NCBI GenBank assembly: GCA_021234155.1
Contig: JAJEKV010000014.1
Span: 12,193,836-12,257,835 of the forward strand
Direction: 5' to 3'
Source of the DNA: Isoetes taiwanensis
Taxonomy: Eukaryota > Streptophyta > Lycopodiopsida > Isoetales > Isoetaceae
DNA length: 64,000 nucleotides
The notes under the pieces are model-generated. The model saw only the letters and a program-made list of their open reading frames with translations, ran no database searches and was not told the origin of the DNA. Both the position numbers and the translations under genes were made by a program. Below are positions 1-11,988 of the stretch, in pieces (positions within the stretch are counted from its first letter, which is position 1; each line of letters starts with the position of its first letter).

Positions 1-1422
1 TGTTTCTTTGTGTGCGGCGAGGACAAAATGGTTAGCCAATGCAATGATTGCTTAGTTCGATCGAAGAAAAAAGCGAGGTTCTTAGCAAGTTAGATTTTAG
101 GGTTTGAGTTTTTCTCAAGAACAATTATCCCACGGCGTGGGAATGAAAAAGTCGACCAAGGTATAAATAGAGATCCATTTTCTTGTTTATTGATTCGTGG
201 TCTCCTCCGCCAAGCTTCGGCTCGTGTTTCGACTTGGCATGCGGGGGCGCCACTTGGCGGAGGATGAGAGGGTAGATAGATGGGGGTAGATGTAGGTAGG
301 TTTGCCATTTTTTACAATGAGGCGTTTCCCAAGGAAGCCATTTAGAAGGTCAATATAAACTCTTTTTTGAAAAATGTTTGTGCCGGTGGCATGATTTCAT
401 GAGGGCTACCGGTGGTATCATCAAATTTTCGAATGCAATACTTTGATTTTTTGTGGGAAAAATAAATGGAGTGACTAGGCATGGGACTTGGCAAAAATGA
501 TGATGATGTGGCACTTAAGGGTTGGCAACCATTTTTTCCCCTAGTCAAAATGATTTTTTTGGCAATAGGTTTAGAATGAGGTGGCAAGGAGGAAGAACAA
601 GGCTAATAGGCTCATTTTCCAAGCATTTCAATCTTATGGTTGACCAACTTTTTGGGTTTGGTCAAAACTTGCCTAGTCATCATTTGATGATGTAAAGTGA
701 TGTGGCGATGTAGAATGATGTAATGATGTTGAGTGATGTAATGGTGTGGAGTGATGTGGTGATGTGGACACTTGTTGCTTAGGTGGCAACCTGGTGGATG
801 ACACATGGAAGTAGCAAATAATGGGTGGACCCAAGTAGCTTTGTAGGTGATGACATGTGTGTCGAGCCAATGCCATGTCACCTAGAAGTGGTGACTAGGC
901 AAATTCGTGCTTAGCTTTTCCCTTTTTTTTTTTATTTTGGCTAGCAAAAAGTGCTTTTTAGTTTTAACTACTTGGTGTGAAGTGCATGATAATGGAATGG
1001 TGTGGTGAAGAATAGTAACATGAAACTTGATGCTAGGCAATCTCTTTGGTGTAACAACTTTCTTGGAAATTGTGCCTTAGGTAGTGGTAGGTCAACTATG
1101 AAACAGGAGGCTATGTGTGAGATGAATAATGGTATAGGGTGTGGAGATGCAAAAAAACAAAATAAGGGTAATGGTATGTTGGAAATGAGATCAATGTGAA
1201 GGAATAGAGTAGAAATGACAACATGAAGGAGAAAAATACCATTTTCATAGCTTGCAAACTTCACAGGGGTCTTCCAAACTTCTAGATGCTTAGATCCTCT
1301 CAATGTGTGACCTTGATTCCAGTTCAATGTCTTCACTTGGTTCTTCAACATAGTATCTTCTTTCTTCTGCAATATGAATAAGATTTGATGGCACCTTGCC
1401 ATGTTGCCATAGCAGGGCAACA
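1..1422 (-). mobile_element. LTR, variant B, partial (window edge)
   Basis: Read on the minus strand this begins at 1422 with TGTTGCCC and a nearby GGGCAACA-like partner, the start shared by every LTR of the main Gypsy family here. It then runs through a U3 rich in CATCAC-type pyrimidine tracts, a TATA-like TATTTATA near 163-175, and a CTCAAGAA..AACCCTAAA leader near 90-115. The same order of landmarks occurs on the + strand at 50711-52090, which identifies it as the same LTR variant. The 3' end lies left of the window. Its start abuts LTR-A sequence at 1423, so it probably inserted into that LTR. ORFs inside it are not convincing as genes. Confidence 0.65.
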
Positions 1423-2677
1423 TAGGCTTGCATAAAACCTTAAAGAAATCTGAGCCTTGATTTTGAACCATAGTAAAACTTTCAAGAAATCCAAAATACG
1501 GGAATATTCCCAGCATATCTAAGGGAAATACGCGAACCGTATCGCGGGAATTTCCCTAAATATCTGACCATGAACCCTAAATCTCTGAGATCATGAAATC
1601 AAGCGGAATCAACTCTACCGCCCTCCTAACCCCTGCTATTTTACGGATTCATTTGCTCCTAAACTTAATGAACCACAAATCAAGCCCTAAGATCAGGAAC
1701 CACTAAATTTGAAAATATATATGGGAAATTAGATCAGAAATTTTTGAAGGCCCAGGCATTACAAATCTTTTGTGATCATTCTTGAGCATGACTAGAAGGA
1801 TTTTGGAAGACTCAGTACTTCCCGATCAAGTCCCAAGAGATTTGGTTGGAAATTACCTATTGAAATTATTTATTGACCTGAAGTTGATTTTGAAATCTGA
1901 AGTATTATTATCCAACATTATTATGATTGATTTACCTCCCTATCAATGAAATTTGATGCCTACTTGAAGAAATTATCTGTTATGATTCTTTACAATTTCT
2001 CTCCTGTTCAAAATTCTGAGAAAATTCCCAAGCACTTTTGATTACTTTTGGCCCATTTGCCATCAATCCTTGAGACATCTGGAGCCTATATGTTTTGAAA
2101 AATCCAAAAAACTCCACTCACAACTCGAGTTAGAAATTTTTGCATTCTGTTTTGACTATTCTTGACTGTATTTTGCCAAATCCAGCCACAAAAATTACTT
2201 TTGCCTATCCAAATAACAATCTGACCACTTGCCTATATTCCTCATCATCACTACAGCACATTTGCTTTGGAAATTCTCAAAAACTCGTCTGGCAACTCCA
2301 AAATCCCAATCTCTGATCACTGTTTTCAGATTTGACTGCTATTGACCAAATTTTGACCGCACTTTGAGCTCGAATAACTCACAAATTAAGTTTCTGACTT
2401 GGTCAGAAGCTTTACTATTGGTTACCTACAACTTTTTTGACCAAGTCTACAGTGATTGACTCAAAAAATCGATCTGCATATCAATACCACAACTGTTTTG
2501 GCAAAGGTGTCAATATCTGGAAATGGGAGTATAAAACTTCAAATTTTTGAACTTGTCTTTGAGATTAGCTTGCATAGATTGATCACCTTAAGTGATCTGG
2601 AGGTTCTAACCCCAATTTGAGTGAAAACTCAAGTTGGTTCCTTGTGGTTGACCTTTAAGCCAGGTTTAGGGTCAACA
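1423..2677 (+). mobile_element. LTR-A fragment (3' two thirds)
   Basis: This is closely similar to the later parts of the LTRs at 52787-54725 and 60981-62907, starting at TAGGCTTGCATAAAACC and ending in GTCAACA at 2677. It contains the hairpin GATCAC-CTTAA-GTGATC (2581-2597) and the motif TGGAGGTTCTAACC (2598-2611). The missing 5' part should lie beyond the LTR-B insertion, outside the window. It is not followed by its own primer site and gag but by minus-strand protease sequence, so it is read as the 3' LTR of a + element inserted into another element. Confidence 0.75.
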
Positions 2678-4431
2678 CCTCTGTATTAACAGGCACTTTA
2701 GTTACCACACCAATAGGGGTAATCTTAGCATTATAAAAAGATCTTAATAATATAGAAGCTTTCTTGTCCACCTCGAAACCACATTTTTTCATAATGTGAT
2801 ATGGCATGATGTTTAGGGGATCCCCATCAAGTAACACATTTGAGAAGGTATAATCTCCTAAAGCAAATTTGAACATGTGAATACCCGGGGTCTTCTTCAT
2901 TACGTGCTAGAACAAGGTTAGTGGCATCGGTAAAATTCACACAAGCATTTAATATTTCACCACCGGGTTCTTTCGATTACTCTTTTTCTATAGCTAGGTG
3001 CAATCTTTAGCAATGTGAAAATATCCACACTTACCTTGGAATTTTTGAGCAAAACATCAACTTCATCAAAGTCTTGATCTTTCTTACCATATTTTTGCTG
3101 AGGGGGTGGAGCTATGATTTGAGCAGGTGATTCCACCACCGGTGGTGAAGACTGGCAAGTGGGATGCCTACTTGATTCAAAGACGTACATGAGCTTCATT
3201 CATGCTTCTAGTTTGCACCACCATAACTTCTTGATTTGGGAACTTCTGTAGCTTTGAATAAATCTTATAGAGGTACTTGGTTCAAGCAAATCTCACGGGA
3301 GGTTTAGGCTCGGGTCTCTTTCTTTTTTCTGCTTAGCAAAATATTCCTTAACAACACACCTAACATCGGTATGGCCAACTTCTTTACAAAAAAACAAACA
3401 GGACATTCCTTTCCAAAGTGGCCTTTTCTATTGCATTTAGGACACACTTGCCAATAGCAAATTTTCGATGGATGAGAATTCCTATTGCAATGAATACATT
3501 AGGGGTAAGTTTTATTGCATTCTTGCTGACCTTGAGTTCAACCAATTGTTTGGTTATTTACGCTAAAGCTTCAAAGAACCTTAGATAGGTCGACTTGACC
3601 TCGCAACTTGAGAATTTGCTTCCTCCTCTATAGATTTCTTCTTTTCTTTACGTATGGCATAAACCGGGAATGGAAGGGTGATGATCATAATGTGCATCAA
3701 GAGCATCGAGGGTAAAACGGATCATGGCTATGGTGAGAAACATGGTGCTTGTCGGGCAAAGTAGAGAGCATCCGAGTTAGGTCAAGTGGTTTTGGTTAAA
3801 AACTTTGTATATAGAATCAAATCCTTGACGGCACACGGATCTCGAGCAACTTTCTTTGGATATCTGGTCTTCTTTCCAAACCATTGATGAAAGCAGTAAC
3901 TAAAAAAAGGCTTGGGATGGTGACTTGTGCTCTTTGCCACCGGCTCATAAATGTGCTAAACCTTTCTTTGTACTGATTCACACTCTCTCCTGCATGTATA
4001 AAAAAACCTTGCAATTCATTAACCAAATCTTTTGGGGCAGCTAACTTACCAAACCTATCCAGGAACTTCTTGGTGAGTTCATCCCATGAAGTGGTACCCA
4101 TTAGCTTCTCATAAGTTAACCAAGCACCAACTTCACTCTCTTCTTTGAAACATTTTTCAAATTCTGAAAGCTTGCACCCTTTCTTGAAACCATAATCCCT
4201 GTAATAATCCTCAAATATTCTCAAGAAGTTGTTAGCACTCATATTGGACATTCATATCAAATTGGTATGGCATATTTTGAAGCAGGCTAGTTGAAAAACT
4301 TGAAGGCAATGGCCTCTCTCTGCAATGATCTGGTACGTCAACATCCTCTAGTGGTTCTTGTTCTGCTGGAAACTTTTGCTTTGGAGCCACGAGTTTTGAA
4401 ATCCAGGAAAATCTCGGTAGAACCTCCAAGA
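2678..4431 (-). pseudogene. Gypsy gag-protease remnant (element E1)
   Basis: Minus-strand interior of a Ty3/Gypsy element, following its LTR (4432-6376). A PBS-like TGGAGGTTCTACC comes first (about 4416-4428). The gag N-terminus starts with MAPKQKFPAEQEP at about 4391. The capsid-like part (4251-3817) contains GAWLTYEKLMGTTSW and FLDRFGK, typical of the retrotransposon gag domain. Three CCHC knuckles follow near 3340-3510; the third needs a one-base frame change. A proline-rich linker leads into the protease, with LLDGDPLNIMPYH at about 2830-2790. The reading frame is broken several times. The remnant stops at 2678, 54 codons past the start of the LLDGD motif, where an LTR of opposite orientation abuts. 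Confidence 0.8.
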
Positions 4432-6376
4432 TGTTGACCCTCAACCCGGCTAGAGAGTCAAACACAAGAAGCCAACTTGAATTTATACTCAAGTTGGGGT
4501 TAGAACCTCTAGATCACTTAAGGTGATCAGTCTACACAAGAATTTCTTAAAGAAAAAGCTCAAATATCAAGTACTCATACCTTTCCCAATTCAAGAATAT
4601 GGAACCTTCACTCAAATTGATGTAGTTCTCATAGGTGGATTGATTTTTAAGGTCAAATGATTGTGACTTGTGTAGAAAAGTTATAGGCACGCAAGGGAAA
4701 AGATCTTCACCAAGTCTGAGTTCTAGTTTGCAAGATATTCGATCTCAAAGTTGAGTCAATTTTTGGTCAATACCAGTCAAAGCCACAGACATATCTCAGA
4801 ATTTTATAACTTGAGTTGCAGGGGGAATTTTTGGGAAATGCCAAAACTGAGATGAAGTGTAGGTCCTAAAGATGTGGGGCATGCAATCAAATCCTATTTT
4901 GGATCACTAAAACTATTTTTTGGCCTTTGTTTTGTGGATAACTTGGTCTAAAATTGTATCGGACGAGAATGCAAAAAAATAATAACTTGAGTTTGGAATG
5001 GTTTTTTTTTCGAACTTTTTGTGCACACAGTGCAAATATGATGGGAAATCAAGGGCAAATGGTCATATGCAAGAAAAGATGATGGAATATCTCATTGTAA
5101 AAATGTTTGTATGGCAAAAATACTAAAAGATCATGATGATCAATTTTCTAAGCACCGTGAGCAATTTTCATTGATATGAAGGTAATACAAGATGAATATG
5201 GATCTCGGGATCATAGATCAATCATCAAAAATATCTGGAAGGTCATATGATAATATCATAACGGGAATATCGGTCAATTTTCTCAAATCGAACCGTGGAA
5301 TGCTCGGATACTTCATAAGCGTCTTGGATCATGCTCGGCATGTATCAATGTTGAGGTTTGATGCATCTCGAGCCTTCAAAAACTTCTGTCATTGTTTCCC
5401 GGTATATAGATTTAGATTTAATGATTCCGCATCTTAGGACTTAATTTTAGGCTTAATGAGATGATAATAAGCGGGAATCCAAGAATAGGTAGTTTTTATG
5501 GCTTAAGAACCCAATTCCGGCATGATTCGAGCAAGTTTCCAAGTTTAGGGTTCTTCAACTGTATTTTTCCAGAAATTTCGCGATATGGTGGCCGTATTTT
5601 TTGACGTATAAACTAGGAATATGCTGTATTTAGCAATTTCGAGAAGCTAGGCCATGGTTCAAAAGATACCAAAAAAACAATTATGAAGCTTTGATCACTT
5701 GGGTCTATGGCAACCCTAATATTTTGGGGAATATACTAGGTAGATACCATGACTGGAATATTCCATGGGGGATATTTGTGTGGCATGGGTACCTAGGGCA
5801 CATTTGGTAAATGAAGTAAGGGGGCATAAGAAATTGCAAATAAGGGTTAGGCTAGGGGCATTTGCAAGGGTGTAATATGAGGAAAAATGAGAAAAAGGAT
5901 ATGGAATGGGAAGATCATCTTTTGAGAGGGGCAAAAGGCATTTAGAAAAAAAAGGACTTAGGCAAGCAATGGTGTGATTGGCAAAAAGGTGAGCATGGGG
6001 GGGTATAGGTATAAGAGAAATATGACTAGGAAAATTTCAAAATGGGGTAGGAATATGGATAAAAAATGGCTAGGAGGTGGAATCAAATACCATGGGGTCT
6101 TCCAAACTTTGTCTTCCAATCTTCAAAAAGCATCTTCCAATCTTCTCAACCCATAATCTCATAAAGCATCCTTTGACTACCTTTGACCTCAAATAGAGTA
6201 TCTTCCACGGGAGTTGACCTTGAATATTTGTGTTGACCTTTGAAGATTGATATTGTTTGACCTTCACATCAATGTTGACTACCAAGCTCTTTTTTTTTAT
6301 TTAATTCTTCCAAAATGACTTGACCTAACTCCAATACATGAACCAACAGTTAGTATGTTGCCCATTGGGGGCAACA
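4432..6376 (-). mobile_element. LTR of element E1 (complete, divergent variant)
   Basis: On the minus strand it starts TGTTGCCC..GGGCAACA at 6376 and ends GTCAACA at 4432, about 1945 bp. U3 carries repeated GAAG.TTGGAAGA motifs (6100-6180). The middle has the family landmarks: a run of TACGG/ATCGCG near 5580-5600, the AACCCTAAA leader near 5545, and the hairpin GATCAC-CTTAA-GTGATC near 4510-4530. It is clearly diverged from the LTR at 1423-2677, so the two are not sister LTRs of one insertion. Its start directly abuts + strand protease sequence at 6377. Confidence 0.85.
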
Positions 6377-7294
6377 GGATCCCCCTTAAACATCATGCCA
6401 TATCATATTATGAAGAAGTGTGGTTTCGAGGTGGACAAGAAAGCTTCTATATTATTAAGATCTTTTTATAATGCTAAAATCACTCCTATTGGTGTGGTGA
6501 CTAAAGTGCCTGTTAATACAGAAGGCATAACTGTAGCTGCTAATTTTATTGTAGTAGCTTTTGAAGATATAGGGGATGAATCTGACATCTATGATCTACT
6601 TTTGGAGAGAAGATGGTTAGCCACTGTGGATGCTAGGCCAGTTTGGTCTCAAGGGAGATGTACTATCTCCAATGGGTCTCAAACTGCCACAATTTACAAT
6701 CAAGATGGCTCCTATGGCTCCAATGAAGAGGTAGACTTTATTAAGGAAATGCTGATTGAAGAACCTTTGGGATCTTACAGAATAAAAAATACAAGACCAA
6801 GGAAATATGAAATGGTTCCTCTCATTATGGAATGTGCACTCCCCAGCAGACAAGGGCCATCAGGATTCTTATGGTTTGATGGAGGTATTTCTAAAAAATT
6901 AAATATTGCATCATCTACTGCTATTTTGAAAGATTCCTCTCACAAACTTTTAGCTAAAGTAGGAAGAATCTTCCCCCAAGTGACATCTAATGTAGCAGAA
7001 TATAAGGCTTTGATTGCAGGTCTTCAGGAGGCCAAAGCTATGGATATTGCCAACATTCACATTTATGGTGACTCACAATTAAGTTGTAGACAAGTTTCAG
7101 GAAACTACCAAACAAAAAATGCAGATATGGAGCTCTTGAAAAATCAAGTAATGGGAGTACTCTCGAGTTTTGCTTCATGGGAGATCACTCACATACCAAG
7201 CGAGAAAAATGTGGAAGCTGATGCCCTATGTAGAGAAACTCTCATGTCACATTTAACTGAGGGAGCTATTCTAGAGGAAGACCTTGATGCTAGT
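6377..7294 (+). pseudogene. Gypsy protease and archaeal-type RNase H (element E0)
   Basis: One open frame runs from the protease, entered at GSPLNIMPYH where the E1 LTR interrupts it, to a TAG at 7295. It includes the protease tail to about 6610, a linker (RRWLATVDARPVWSQGRC), then an RNase H domain at about 6860-7240. That domain shows the four acidic motifs in order: FDGG, NVAEY, YGDSQL and VEADAL, with an IPSEKN stretch before the last. This pattern is that of archaeal-type RNase HI, the kind known as the extra RNase H of Tat-clade Gypsy elements. Here it lies before, not after, the RT. The stop replaces a codon that is sense in the copy at 57250, so the frame probably once continued into RT. 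Confidence 0.85.
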
Positions 7295-8640
7295 TAGGTA
7301 AAGGCACTTTGTCCCATTCTAACCATTAATGCATCAGAGGAAAAGGACACTGAAGAGATTACAATCACAAAAAATGGTAAGACTAGAACCCTGTTTGTTG
7401 GAGATTTAATTGAATACCAAAATAAGAAGAACATACAAATGTTTTTTGAAGAAAGGAAGGATGTGTTTGCCTGGGATTATTAAGGCTCCTTTGGTATTAA
7501 AAGCTGAGGTATGCCAATTTGAAATCAAGATTAAAGAAGGATGTAAGCCTGTTTTTCAAAAATTGAGAAGAATTAATGCTTCATTGATGGGATTAATCAA
7601 AGATGAGTTGGATAAAATGCTAGATGCAGGTGTCATTATTGAAATCATTAATCCAGCATGGGTATCTTGCATTGTACCTGTAGAAAACAAGAGTGGTGCC
7701 TAGGATTTGCATTGATTATCGAGGTCTCAGCAAAGCTACGATCAAGGACTGCTATCCCTTGCCTTTTTTAGAAGAAATTTTATATGCTGTAGCAGGAAAA
7801 GAGGTGTACTCATTCTTAGATGGATTTTCAGGATTTAATCAAATTGGCATTAAGCAAGAAGATCAACCAAAGACCTCTTTTATTACCCCTTGGGGAACTT
7901 ATGCAATGAAAATAATGCCTTTTGGATTAATGAATGCACCTGCTACTTTCCAGAGAGCTATGGACGTTATTTTTAAACCCATGTCTCCTCAAGAATTCAA
8001 AGTTTACTTGGATGACCTTTGCTTAGGATCTCACCCTACTAATCATTTGGAATTGCTTGCAAAAATATGCTCTTTGTGCAGGGACTCTGGAGTCAACCTT
8101 AATCCAAAGAAGTGTTTTTTTTTTGCATCCAAAGGGCAACTTTTGGGGCATGAGGTGTCCAACAATGGTATATAAGTGGCACAAGAAAAGGTTGAAGCCC
8201 TCAAAAAACTGGTACCCCCCAAGAATTTGAAGCAGGTCAAAAGTTTTATTGGCATGACTAGTTTTCTTAGGATGTATATTCCTAATTTTGCTCACATTAT
8301 AAGTCCTATTTCTAAACTGACAAGGATAGGCAAGATTTCTAAATCTGAGAGCAAGTATGTTCCTGTCACATGGTCATCAGATTGCCAAGAGTCTTTTGAG
8401 TTACTTATAAAGTCCATTTGTGAGGCTACTCTTTAAAAAAAACCTGATTTGGATATGCCATTTGAGGTCTATATTACTATCACTAAAAAGGCCATAGGTC
8501 TAGCTATTCTACAGGACAAGCATACCATAGCTTTTGCCAAAGAAGCGGTGGAGTTCAACGAAGAAAAATACACCCGAATGGAGAAAGAGGTCGCTTTGCT
8601 CTTATGTTCCTCATTGATGCACAAGGTCACCTCCTATTGA
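7295..8640 (+). pseudogene. Gypsy reverse transcriptase and degenerate RNase H (E0)
   Basis: RT follows in several frames. KDVFAWDY (about 7455-7490), GCKPVFQKLRRINASL and DELDKMLDAGVI belong to the N-terminal part. RICIDYRGL, FLDGFSGFNQI, MPFGLMNAPATFQRAM and YLDDLCLGSH (7693-8040) are the fingers and palm motifs; the Asp of FLDG and the DD of YLDD form the active site. The connection region has VKSFIGMTSFLRMYIPNF. The usual Gypsy RNase H begins PFEVYITITKKAIGLAIL at about 8460, but the expected T-D-A-S aspartate is absent. Breaks occur at 7295, 7490, 7700, 8176 and 8436, so this copy is dead. Confidence 0.85.
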
Positions 8641-9029
8641 AGAGTTACGTTCAAGTTTATATGAAGCAAAATCCAATGGGGTTGTTATTTGGTAAGGCTA
8701 CTTCCAAAGCAAAAAATTCAAAGGTGGGCTTGTAAGCTACAAACCTTTGATATTTCCATTAAGGAGTTACATCGGTGAAGAGTCCCAGTCTTTATTTACC
8801 TTACATTTTCTTTGATCATGAGGATGCGATGAGGTTGTTGACTTTGTGGATGCCTTAGCTTATTTGACTTGAGAAGATGAAGAGCGAGAACCAACAGGAT
8901 TTGGCGATTACCTATAAAAAATTTCCACAATTCAAGGAGATGCCCTCGGGACTGACTTCGAGCCAAAAAAGGAGATTTAAAGAAAAATGTAGGCAATTTA
9001 AAATGATTAATCTTTGTTCTATGTAAAGT

Positions 9030-10005
9030 CAATGAGGATGGACTATTCTTGAGGTGTGTCAATGAAGAAGAATTTGCTTTGATCATTAGAGAAATGCATG
9101 AAGGAGTATGTGGAGGCCATTTTCTTTGGAGATACTCGCTAAGAAAATTCTCGAGCCAAAGTTATTATTGGCCTACAATATTTAAAGAATGTTATATTGC
9201 TATAAAATCTTGCCACAAGTGTCAAATATTTGGCAAAAGGATCCTTCTCCCACCGCATTAAATCCTATCATTTCTCCGTGGCCCTTCCAAATTTGGGGAC
9301 TGGATTATATTGGCCCTATTAACCCCCTTACGAGGACAACATCAAGACATTATTGTAGCCCGCATTATTTTACCAAATGGGCGCAATTCCTTTAAGACAA
9401 GGCTAATGCTATTACAATGCAAAAATTTTTTACATGAATATATTTGTGCACGGTTTGGCATTCCTCTACAATTGCATTTCGATAGAGGTACTCCTTTTGA
9501 ATGAAGTTATTACTAATTTGTTGACTATTCTTAAGGTCAAACATACCAAGAGCTCCTCCTACTATCCCCAAGGTAATGGTCAAGCAGAGGCTACTAACAA
9601 AGTTTTGAAAAGCATTTTGCAGAAAACAGTGGATGATAATCAAAAGGATTGGCATGTCAAACTGGTGGATGCTTTATTGGCTTATAGAGTTACCATTAAA
9701 GCAGCAACCACTCATACACCCTTTAACTTAGTATATGGCATTGAAGGTGTGCTTCCAGTAGAGCTTGAGCTTCCATCTCTGAGGTTAGCCCATAAGTTAT
9801 GTTTGCCTTTTGAATATGCCTTGCAGGAAAGACTGGACACCCTTCTGCATTTAGAGGAGTATAGGATGGAAGCTGAGAATGCTAATCTGCTTAAAAAAGC
9901 TAAGGATTTGGCTGCTTTCAAAGCTGCTCATAAAATATAGGGAACTTTCAGGACTGGAGAGTTAGTTCTGAAATGGAATAAATCAAGGGAAGACTCAACT
10001 AGTAG
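9030..10005 (+). pseudogene. Gypsy integrase remnant (E0)
   Basis: An HHCC zinc-binding start is visible: MHEGVCGGHF, then SCHKCQIFGK (9090-9235). The catalytic triad appears as WGLDYIGPI (D, about 9300), HFDRGTPF (D, about 9480) and NGQAEATNK (E, about 9580). The C-terminal part (LVDALLAYRVTIKAATTH, LVYGIEGVLPVELELP) is in one frame to about 9940. Frameshifts lie near 9260 and 9330-9430. Homology with the copies at 19040 and 59930 stops at about 10005, and the remaining C-terminus, polypurine tract and LTR are missing. The stretch 8641-9030 holds the eroded RNase H to integrase linker. Confidence 0.85.
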
Positions 10006-10333
10006 CAATCTAACATGGTACATTGTTTGGAAACACATCATTTTACGATCTTTCAGTTTTGTGTTGCTCTTTATGTACGTGGATTCAACCTATATGAATC
10101 TTGAGTCTACGTGCAAAAACATGAGAATGGAAAACAAATTGATACAAACTAAATTAATTGAAATTATGTTTGACAAAAAAAAAACGACCTTCCAATATTG
10201 TGCTGCTCTTGATGAACGCGGATTCAACATATATGGATCTTGAGCCTATATGCAAAAGTAGGCATCTAAAGCAGAGGGAGAAAACAAATTGATAGAACAA
10301 CAGCCTATATAATCCAATTAACCTTGGCAAAGG

Positions 10334-10580
10334 ATGTGGCTCTCATCTTATTTCAATATGGCATATTTACAATCTCAGGACACATTATTTCAGCAAGTTT
10401 GATAATACATTAAAACATGTGGCTCTCATCTTATTTCAATATGGCATAAACTTTACAATCAGCTCATGCCACATTATTTCTGCAAGTTTGATAATGCATT
10501 AAAACATGTGGCTCGTGTTATTTCAATATGGCGTAAATTTTACAATCAGCTCATGCCACAAAATTGTTTCTGCTCAATGA
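10334..10580. repeat. Tandem repeat, three units of about 83-89 bp
   Basis: Units start ATGTGGCTC at 10334, 10417 and 10506 and share TTATTTCAATATGGC and ACAATC..CTCA..CCACA. The third unit is the most diverged and runs out near 10580. Confidence 0.85.
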
Positions 10581-10793
10581 TCTGCCATTGCAATAGTGAA
10601 GTTAAATGGCTAGCCATCCTAGCATAAATCGCCACACCATTAGATCTTGAAGGCATAAGCCAAGAGCGTGCAATGCTGGAACCATCTATCATCACTACAG
10701 TCCAGTCATTCACAAAATCCAACATATCTTTTTAAGGGTAAACAACATCAGCGAATACCCAGTCTACCATTTGTATCTTTAGAATCGACAGGG

Positions 10794-10887
10794 CCAAATA
10801 GCAATCACTGTGACATTTTTGCACCAAATAGCAAAATCACTATCCCATTTTTGCACCAAATAACAAAATCACTATGCCATTCTTGCA
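10794..10887. repeat. Tandem repeat, three units of about 30-32 bp
   Basis: Units start CCAAATA at 10794, 10824 and 10856 and end in CATTYTTGCA, with ATCACT in the middle. Confidence 0.8.
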
Positions 10888-11583
10888 ACTCCATCAGAAG
10901 CCATAATTTCAACTCGAAAATCAGGATTGAAGTATTTTTTATGCAAGCATTTTGAAAACAATAAAATGTGAGTTCAGCATATTACCAAACATAGTGGCTT
11001 GTATTTGAAGCTGGCTTTGAATTTTCCCATATTTAAAAGTGTATCTTCTGAAAATGTTATCTTTTGTGGGGCAACGATCCCTGTACCAGATGCTTATTGT
11101 AACAAATATATCTTATCCACAAGGTATATCATAAGATCTAACAGATCGATATCCTCTGTTATGTATCCACAGGGCACTCACAGGAAACACAACTTGTAAT
11201 GATGACGTAATAATGGATACCTGTGCAAGTGAAACATAAATTGGAACAAAGAGAAATTCCGATGTCATATAAGAGGAAATGAACAATTTCACCTCGCTCA
11301 TCTTTGCTTCTCCGACCTCACAATTTTCAGCTGCCACTTTATGGTTCTCGATAGGATTCCTGTAGTCTGGAATTCTAATGAAGACCTTATTGGCCTGGTG
11401 TGCGCACTCTTAAGTGCCCCAGGTTGGTCTGGAGACATATCAGAGTCTGATTAACAACATTCAGACTATTACACTCGGTAGGCATCTTAGAAACAGCCAT
11501 CTTCAAGTAGACATACCATCAGGTTGAAATGGAATGTTATTGATCAAACATTCAGTTGTGCATGGTCAAACATTCAGTTATTG

Positions 11584-11988
11584 ATCAAAAACTGCCTGTG
11601 CATCCTTTAAACATCCACATTTAGCATTCTATTCTGCAGATTTCTTGAAATTTTTACTGTCCCTAGCTCATTCTTAGTAGATCTGTGTTGTTTCTTTAGC
11701 TCAATTGCAGTTTTTAGTGTTTATTCGTCGTTTTAGATCGTCTTCCTCTCTTTTCAGCTTCTGAAATGGTCATTTATGCTCTTTATTCCTTCAGTTTTGA
11801 GCTATGTATCTCATATGCCTGTCTTTGTTGGCCATAGGCTGCAAGCACAGAATTCCAAGATACAATTTCCCGTATTGGCATTATATCAAAAACTGCCTGT
11901 GCATCCTTTAAACATCCACATTTAGCATTCTATTCTGCAGATTTCTTGAAATTTTTACTGTCCCTAGCTCATTCTTAGTAGATCTGTG
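11584..11988. repeat. Direct repeat pair of about 104 bp (11584-11687, 11885-11988)
   Basis: The two copies are near identical from ATCAAAAACTGCCTGTGCAT to GTAGATCTGTG, with starts 301 bp apart. The intervening 197 bp is T-rich with nothing recognisable. The second copy runs into the PPR remnant, so a local duplication near that pseudogene is likely. Confidence 0.9.

Larger units (their letters stand above)
10006..11583. other. Low-copy DNA with small repeats, no gene seen
   Basis: Past the truncated integrase the sequence is AT-rich without recognisable protein homology. It contains two imperfect copies of a unit with GGATTCAAC.TATATG (near 10080 and 10220) and the tandem repeats listed separately. 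ORFs at 10668-10955, 10999-11199 and 11113-11337 show no recognisable domain, and their serine/isoleucine-rich composition looks non-coding. Confidence 0.4.

Noticed and set aside
1002-1199. Plus-strand small gene
   Set aside because: It is antisense to the LTR-B U3 and lacks coding features.
2671-6376. Self-integration (inversion) of a single retrotransposon cDNA as the cause of the LTR/antisense joins
   Set aside because: The LTRs at 1423-2677 and 4432-6376 are clearly diverged, whereas both LTRs of one cDNA should be nearly identical. The duplicated protease piece is also about 160 bp rather than 5 bp. Nested insertions fit better.
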